Of a stretch of 64,000 nt of DNA, positions 59,736-64,000 are shown in pieces (the stretch's first letter is position 1; each line of letters starts with the position of its first letter). This DNA comes from Streptomyces antarcticus (GTDB lineage Bacteria; Actinomycetota; Actinomycetes; Streptomycetales; Streptomycetaceae), in assembly GCF_026627255.1 (NCBI RefSeq), contig NZ_JAPNLM010000013.1:1-64000 (forward strand), read 5' to 3'. Below the pieces are notes generated by a model. That model was not told where the DNA came from, ran no database searches, and saw only the letters and a program-made list of their open reading frames with translations. The translations under genes and the position numbers were made by a program.

Positions 59736-60539
59736 ATGCTCACTGTGACCTCCGTGAATGTGAATGGGATCCGCGCCGCCGCGAAGAAGGGCTTCGTGGA
59801 GTGGCTCGCCGGGTCCGACGCCGATGTCGTCTGCCTCCAGGAGGTGCGGGCCGAGGAGGGGCAGATCCCGGCCGGGGCCAGGGAGCCCGAGGGCTGGCAC
59901 ACCGTCTTCGCGCCCGCCGCGGTCAAGGGCCGGGCCGGGGTCGCGCTCTACAGCCGGCGCGAGCCCGAGCGGGTGCGGGTCGGCTTCGGCAGCGAGGAGT
60001 TCGACGCCTCCGGCCGGTACGTCGAGGCGGACTTCCCCGGTGTGACCGTCGCCAGCCTCTACCTGCCCTCGGGCGAGGCGGGGACCGGGAAGCAGGACGA
60101 GAAGTACCGGTTCATGGGCGAGTTCCTCGCCTACCTCCGGGAGCTCAAGGTGCGGGCCGCCGCCGACGGGCGCGAGGTCGTCGTCTGCGGCGACTGGAAC
60201 ATCTGCCACCGGGAAGCCGACCTCAAGAACTGGAAGACGAACCGGAAGAACGCCGGCTTCCTCCCCGAGGAGCGGGAGTGGCTGGGGAAGGTCTACGGGG
60301 AGGCCGGCTACGTCGACGTCGTGCGCGGCCTGCACCCCGACACCGAGGGGCCGTACTCCTGGTGGTCCTACCGGGGCCGGGCCTTCGACAACGACGCCGG
60401 CTGGCGCATCGACCTCCAGGTCGCGACCGCGGGGCTGGCCGCGAAGGCCGTCAAGGCCTTCGTCGAGCGGGCCGAGACGCACCCGGAGCGGTGGTCCGAC
60501 CACGCGCCGGTGACCGTGGTCTATCAGCTCGGGGTCTGA
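59736..60539 (+). CDS. xth: Exodeoxyribonuclease III
   Basis: 267 residues. Exo III/APE fold signatures: SVNVNGIRAAAKKGFVEWLA, VVCLQEVRAEEGQIP (metal Glu), VVVCGDWNICHREADLKNWK (Asp-x-Asn) and WSDHAPVTVVYQL (catalytic Asp-His). Repairs abasic sites and 3' blocked ends. Convergent with the MerR gene, their 3' ends overlapping by 16 bp. Confidence 0.97.
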   Translation: MLTVTSVNVNGIRAAAKKGFVEWLAGSDADVVCLQEVRAEEGQIPAGAREPEGWHTVFAPAAVKGRAGVALYSRREPERVRVGFGSEEFDASGRYVEADFPGVTVASLYLPSGEAGTGKQDEKYRFMGEFLAYLRELKVRAAADGREVVVCGDWNICHREADLKNWKTNRKNAGFLPEEREWLGKVYGEAGYVDVVRGLHPDTEGPYSWWSYRGRAFDNDAGWRIDLQVATAGLAAKAVKAFVERAETHPERWSDHAPVTVVYQLGV

Positions 60540-61234
60540 TCCCGGTGCGGGGATGACGGTGGCGCCGGTGACGCTGCCAGGAGGCGGTCCATCGCCATCG
60601 TCAGCTCCGCCTCCACCACGCTCTTCGCCAGCGGGCGCAGGCGCGGGAGGGCATCCTGCGAGGTGTGGGTCGAAATCAGCTCGGTGAACAGGGCGGCCAG
60701 CGCGTCCGCGTGCTCGCGGACCCGGCGGCCGGTCTCCAGGACGGCCGAGAGCGGGATCCCCTCGCGGACCAGGGCCGAGGAGACGTCCAGCAGCCGCCGG
60801 CTGACGTGCACGATCTCCTCGCCGTCGGTCGCGAGGTAGCCGAGGTCGAGCGAGGCCGCCAGGTTCTCCGGGGTGACCTCGCCCTCGAAGTAGTCGGCGA
60901 GGGCCTCGGGAGTCAGGCGTACGGGGGTCTCCTCGGACCAGCCGATGCCGAGGAGCTCACCCAGCTGGCCCACGTCGCGGCCGCTCTCGAAGGCGGCGGT
61001 CAGCTCGGCGATCCCGCCGAGGGTGTGGCCGCGCTCCAGCAGGGCGGCCACGGTGCGCAGCCGGGCCAGGTGGTGTTCGTCGTACCAGGCGATGCGGCCC
61101 TCGCGGCGGGGCGGTGGGAGCAGTTTGCGCTCGCGGTAGAAGCGCAGGGTGCGGACCGGGATGCCGGCCGCCTCGGCCAGTTCCTCCGTGCGGTACTCGC
61201 GCACTGTCTTCGCTTCCGTCTCGTCCTTCGCCAC
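60524..61234 (-). CDS. MerR-family transcriptional regulator
   Basis: 236 residues from a GTG at 61234. N-terminal winged HTH of MerR type (YRTEELAEAAGIPVRTLRFY, RIAWYDEHHLARLRTVAALL). The C-terminal 150 residues form an all-helical ligand domain with no conserved cysteines, so metals are unlikely ligands. It is divergent from the monooxygenase-hydrolase operon with an 83-bp gap, the usual MerR arrangement, and probably regulates it. Confidence 0.9.
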   Translation of the reverse strand: MAKDETEAKTVREYRTEELAEAAGIPVRTLRFYRERKLLPPPRREGRIAWYDEHHLARLRTVAALLERGHTLGGIAELTAAFESGRDVGQLGELLGIGWSEETPVRLTPEALADYFEGEVTPENLAASLDLGYLATDGEEIVHVSRRLLDVSSALVREGIPLSAVLETGRRVREHADALAALFTELISTHTSQDALPRLRPLAKSVVEAELTMAMDRLLAASPAPPSSPHRDQTPS

Positions 61235-61317
61235 AGGCGCAGCCTATGGCGTACCGGGGGTAACTTTCCGGGCGCGACCCCTACCCATGAGTACGGGGCT
61301 GCTCTACCCTCCCGATT

Positions 61318-63075
61318 GTGCCAGTGATTGCTGGCAGTGTTGCGATGGTCTGGCAAGGCACTGCGGATGAAGCGGAGGCGGCGGGCATGGGCGAGCGCGA
61401 GCACGGGCGGCGTGAGCACGTACGGGTGGCGGTGATCGGAACGGGCTTCGGCGGTCTCGGGGCCGCCGTACGGCTGCGGCGCGAGGGGATCACGGACTTC
61501 GTCGTCCTGGAACGGGCGGGGTCGGTCGGCGGGACGTGGCGCGACAACAGCTATCCGGGGTGCGCGTGCGACGTCCCGTCGCACCTGTACTCCTTCTCCT
61601 TCGCGCCCAACCCGGACTGGCCCCGGACCTTCTCGGGGCAGCCCGCCATCCGGGAGTACCTGGAGCACGTCGCCGACACCTTCGGGCTGCGCCGGCACAT
61701 CCGCCTCGACTCCGAGGTGCGGATGATGCGCTGGGACGCCGAGGAGCTGCACTGGGAGATCGAGACCGACACCGGGGAGCTGACCGCCGACGTGGTGGTG
61801 TCGGCCACCGGACCGCTGTCCGACCCGAAGATGCCGGAGATACCGGGACTCGCGGAGTTCCCCGGCAAGGTCTTCCACTCGGCCCGCTGGGACCACGACT
61901 ACGACCTCGCGGGCAAGCGCGTCGCCATGATCGGCACCGGCGCCTCCGCCATCCAGATCGTGCCCGCCATCGCCCCCGACGTGGAGCGGCTCACGCTCTT
62001 CCAGCGGACCCCGCCGTGGGTGATGCCGCGCACCGACCGGGCCATCTCCACCGCGGAGCGCTGGCTCCACCGCCAGCTGCCCTTCACCCGCGCGGCGCGG
62101 CGCGGGCTGCTGTGGGGGATCCGGGAGCTCCAGGTCAGCGCCTTCACCAAGCGGCCGAACCAGCTCGGGCTCGTCGAGGCGCTGGCCAAGGCCAACATGG
62201 CCCGCTCCATCAAGGACCCGGCGCTGCGGGCCAGGCTGACGCCCTCGTACCGGATCGGCTGCAAGCGGATCCTGCTGTCCAGCGAGTACTACCCGGCACT
62301 GGCCCGGCCCAACGTGGACCTCGTCGCCTCCGGCCTCAAGGAGATCCGCGGCTCGGTGCTGGTCGCCGCCGACGGGACGGAGACCGAGGTCGACGCGATC
62401 GTCTTCGGTACCGGCTTCCACGTCACGGACATGCCGATCGCCGACCGGGTGGTCGGCGCGGAGGGCAAGACCCTCGCGGACGAGTGGAAGGACGGGATGC
62501 GGTCGCTGCGCGGCGCGACGGCGGCGGGCTTCCCCAACTGGATGACGATCATCGGTCCGAACACCGGGCTGGGGAACAGCTCGATGATCCTGATGATCGA
62601 GTCCCAGCTGAACTACATGGCGGACTACCTGCGCCAGCTCGCCCTCCTCGACGGAAGCAGCCTGGGCGGGAAGGTCGCGCTGGCCGCCCGGCCCTCCGCC
62701 GTGAACACGTGGAACCGGCACGTCCAGGCGCGGATGGAGCGGACGGTCTGGAACACCGGCGGCTGCACCAGCTGGTACCTGGACGCCCAGGGCCGCAACA
62801 CCACCGTCTGGCCGGGCACGACCGGGGAGTTCCGCAAGGAGACGCGGACCGTGGACCTCGCCGAGTACGAGGTCATCCGCGCCCAGGACCGCGACCGGGG
62901 ACGGGAGCGGATACCGGTGCCGGTGGGCGCGACGGCGGGCCCGGCCGCGGCCGCCGCCCGGCCCGGCCGGGCGGCCAAGGCCGTCGCCGGGGCGCCCGCG
63001 GCGGCTCCCGCCGCCGCGCCCACGACGGGGCCCGCCGGGGCGCCCGCCGCCGCCGCCGGGGAGGGGGCCGCGTGA
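61318..63075 (+). CDS. Baeyer-Villiger-type flavin monooxygenase
   Basis: 585 residues from the GTG at 61318; the ATG at 61387 (MGEREHGRREHVRVAVIGTG) is a shorter alternative start. FAD site VAVIGTGFGGLGAAVRLRRE, the BVMO fingerprint FPGKVFHSARWDHD (F-x-G-x-x-x-H-x-x-x-W), and NADPH site KRVAMIGTGASAIQIVPAIA. Such enzymes insert oxygen into ketones to give esters or lactones. A Pro/Ala-rich tail of about 60 residues follows the fold. The downstream alpha/beta hydrolase, coupled by a 4-bp overlap, could open the ester product. Confidence 0.93.
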   Translation: MPVIAGSVAMVWQGTADEAEAAGMGEREHGRREHVRVAVIGTGFGGLGAAVRLRREGITDFVVLERAGSVGGTWRDNSYPGCACDVPSHLYSFSFAPNPDWPRTFSGQPAIREYLEHVADTFGLRRHIRLDSEVRMMRWDAEELHWEIETDTGELTADVVVSATGPLSDPKMPEIPGLAEFPGKVFHSARWDHDYDLAGKRVAMIGTGASAIQIVPAIAPDVERLTLFQRTPPWVMPRTDRAISTAERWLHRQLPFTRAARRGLLWGIRELQVSAFTKRPNQLGLVEALAKANMARSIKDPALRARLTPSYRIGCKRILLSSEYYPALARPNVDLVASGLKEIRGSVLVAADGTETEVDAIVFGTGFHVTDMPIADRVVGAEGKTLADEWKDGMRSLRGATAAGFPNWMTIIGPNTGLGNSSMILMIESQLNYMADYLRQLALLDGSSLGGKVALAARPSAVNTWNRHVQARMERTVWNTGGCTSWYLDAQGRNTTVWPGTTGEFRKETRTVDLAEYEVIRAQDRDRGRERIPVPVGATAGPAAAAARPGRAAKAVAGAPAAAPAAAPTTGPAGAPAAAAGEGAA

Positions 63076-63998
63076 GCCGCGCGGCGCACGTTACGACCGG
63101 TCGCTACGCCCCGCCCGCCGCGCGGCGGGAGCTGGAGGCCGTCTCCGCCGACGGGGCCCGGCTCCACGTCGAGGTGCACGGGGAGGACGGGGCGCCGGCC
63201 GTGGTGCTGGCGCACGGCTGGACCTGCTCCACGGCCTTCTGGGCCGCGCAGGTCCGCGAGCTGGCCACGGACCACCGGGTCATCGCCTACGACCAGCGCG
63301 GGCACGGGCGCAGCCCCGCCTCCCGCGCGTGCACCACCACCGCCCTCGCCGACGACCTCGTGGCCGTACTGAAGGCCACCCTGGCCGCCGGTGAGCGGGC
63401 CGTCGTCGCCGGGCACTCCATGGGCGGGATGACCGTCATGGCGGCCGCCCGGCGGCCCGAGTTCACCGAGCACGCCGCGGCCGCCCTGCTGTGCAGCACC
63501 GGCAGCGGACGCCTGGTCGCCGAGTCGCGGGTCCTGCCGTTCGGCCCGGGGCGCGCGCGGACCCGTATCACCGGCGCGGTGCTGGGCTCGCGCGCCCCGC
63601 TCGGGCCCGTCACGCCGGTCGCCCGCGCGATCCTCAAGTACGCCACCATGGCCCCCGGCTCCGCCCCCGACGCCGTCGAGGCCTGCGCCCGCATCGTGCA
63701 CGCCTGTCCCGCGGGGGTCCGCCGGGACTGGTCGCAGGTGCTGGCCGGGCTCGACCTCGACGCGGACCTCGCCCGGCTCACCGTGCCCACCGCCGTCATC
63801 GCCGGCACGAGCGACCGGCTCACCCCCGTGGTGCACGCCCGGGGGCTCGCCGCCGCGCTCCCGAACTGCGTGGGGCTGACCGAGCTCACGGGGATCGGGC
63901 ACATGACCCCGATCGAGGCCCCGGAAGCCGTCACCCGCGTCCTGCGCGAACTGACCGCCCTGTACCTCCCCACCGAAGAGAAGGAGAAGACCCCGTGA
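63072..63998 (+). CDS. Alpha/beta hydrolase
   Basis: 308 residues from a GTG at 63072 overlapping the monooxygenase stop (GTGA). Catalytic triad visible: nucleophile elbow VVAGHSMGGMTVMAAARRPE (Ser in GHSMGG), acid AGTSDRLTPVV, and His in LTGIGHMTPIEAPEA; oxyanion region LAHGWTCSTAFWAAQ. The next gene starts at its stop (GTGA at 63995). Together with the MerR regulator these form a ketone-to-ester-to-acid catabolic unit by analogy with BVMO operons. Confidence 0.92.
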   Translation: MSRAAHVTTGRYAPPAARRELEAVSADGARLHVEVHGEDGAPAVVLAHGWTCSTAFWAAQVRELATDHRVIAYDQRGHGRSPASRACTTTALADDLVAVLKATLAAGERAVVAGHSMGGMTVMAAARRPEFTEHAAAALLCSTGSGRLVAESRVLPFGPGRARTRITGAVLGSRAPLGPVTPVARAILKYATMAPGSAPDAVEACARIVHACPAGVRRDWSQVLAGLDLDADLARLTVPTAVIAGTSDRLTPVVHARGLAAALPNCVGLTELTGIGHMTPIEAPEAVTRVLRELTALYLPTEEKEKTP

Positions 63999-64000
63999 GC
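63995..64000 (+). CDS. Next gene of the BVMO operon (start only)
   Basis: GTGAGC at 63995 follows the hydrolase stop by a 4-bp overlap and has AAGGAGAAG upstream (63981-63989). Everything else lies beyond the window, so no product can be named. Confidence 0.4.

Overview
The window is chromosomal DNA from a Streptomyces-like actinomycete. The sequence is very GC-rich with strong GC bias at third codon positions, GTG and TTG starts and 4-bp ATGA/GTGA gene overlaps are common, and it encodes rodlins and chaplins, the spore-coat proteins of sporulating filamentous actinomycetes. Most of it is ordinary core chromosome.

Layout. 1-5997: WYL regulator (cut by the window edge), drug-efflux MFS transporter, a fruR-fruK pair with no fruA beside it, an unknown conserved protein and a VKOR-family oxidoreductase. 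6022-10439: a compact surface-coat locus with two rodlins, two short chaplins, one long sortase-anchored protein with a single chaplin domain, and two uncharacterised secreted proteins. 10903-26840: a Wzx/Wzy-type exopolysaccharide cluster (secreted protein, two GT4 glycosyltransferases, polyprenyl-phosphate sugar transferase, O-antigen-ligase-like polymerase, MviN-like flippase, polysaccharide deacetylase, Wzz-like protein, CelD-like acetyltransferase, divergent GH26-like hydrolase, ATP-grasp enzyme, FAD oxidoreductase). The first sugar genes overlap by a few bases and are probably one transcript. 26865-31370: PAS-GAF-SpoIIE phosphatase with an anti-sigma-like ATPase domain, then small secreted or unknown proteins.

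31614-39129 is the most unusual stretch. A cytochrome P450 is followed by an ltrA gene split in two. Its N-terminal part (37204-37425) and C-terminal part (33018-33731) are separated by about 3.5 kb of lower-GC DNA. That insert carries an XRE/TPR regulator divergent from a four-gene operon: two tiny proteins, a GRDP-like protein and an atypical protein kinase. Immediately beyond it are a frameshifted CbiX-type chelatase remnant and a NarK-type transporter without a convincing in-frame start. I read this as an accessory cassette that landed in ltrA next to a decaying nitrate/siroheme locus. It is my main candidate for an undescribed system.

39167-55363 is core: mscL, a SAF-domain protein, CMD-family protein, MTA phosphorylase, FmdB zinc ribbon, MFS transporter, K+/H+ antiporter, penicillin-acylase-like enzyme, 5-FTHF cyclo-ligase, then galU-moeA(glp)-moaC-mogA-rimJ-sepX(glpR). 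The last block matches a conserved actinobacterial order linked both to molybdenum cofactor and to the Glp/GlpR (SepX) divisome proteins. 55440-64000: tRNA-Ala(CGC), a large secreted repeat protein, GNAT and exonuclease III genes, and a MerR regulator divergent from a Baeyer-Villiger-type monooxygenase and an alpha/beta hydrolase. The operon continues past the window edge.

All functional calls come from reading motifs and gene order. No database search was run.
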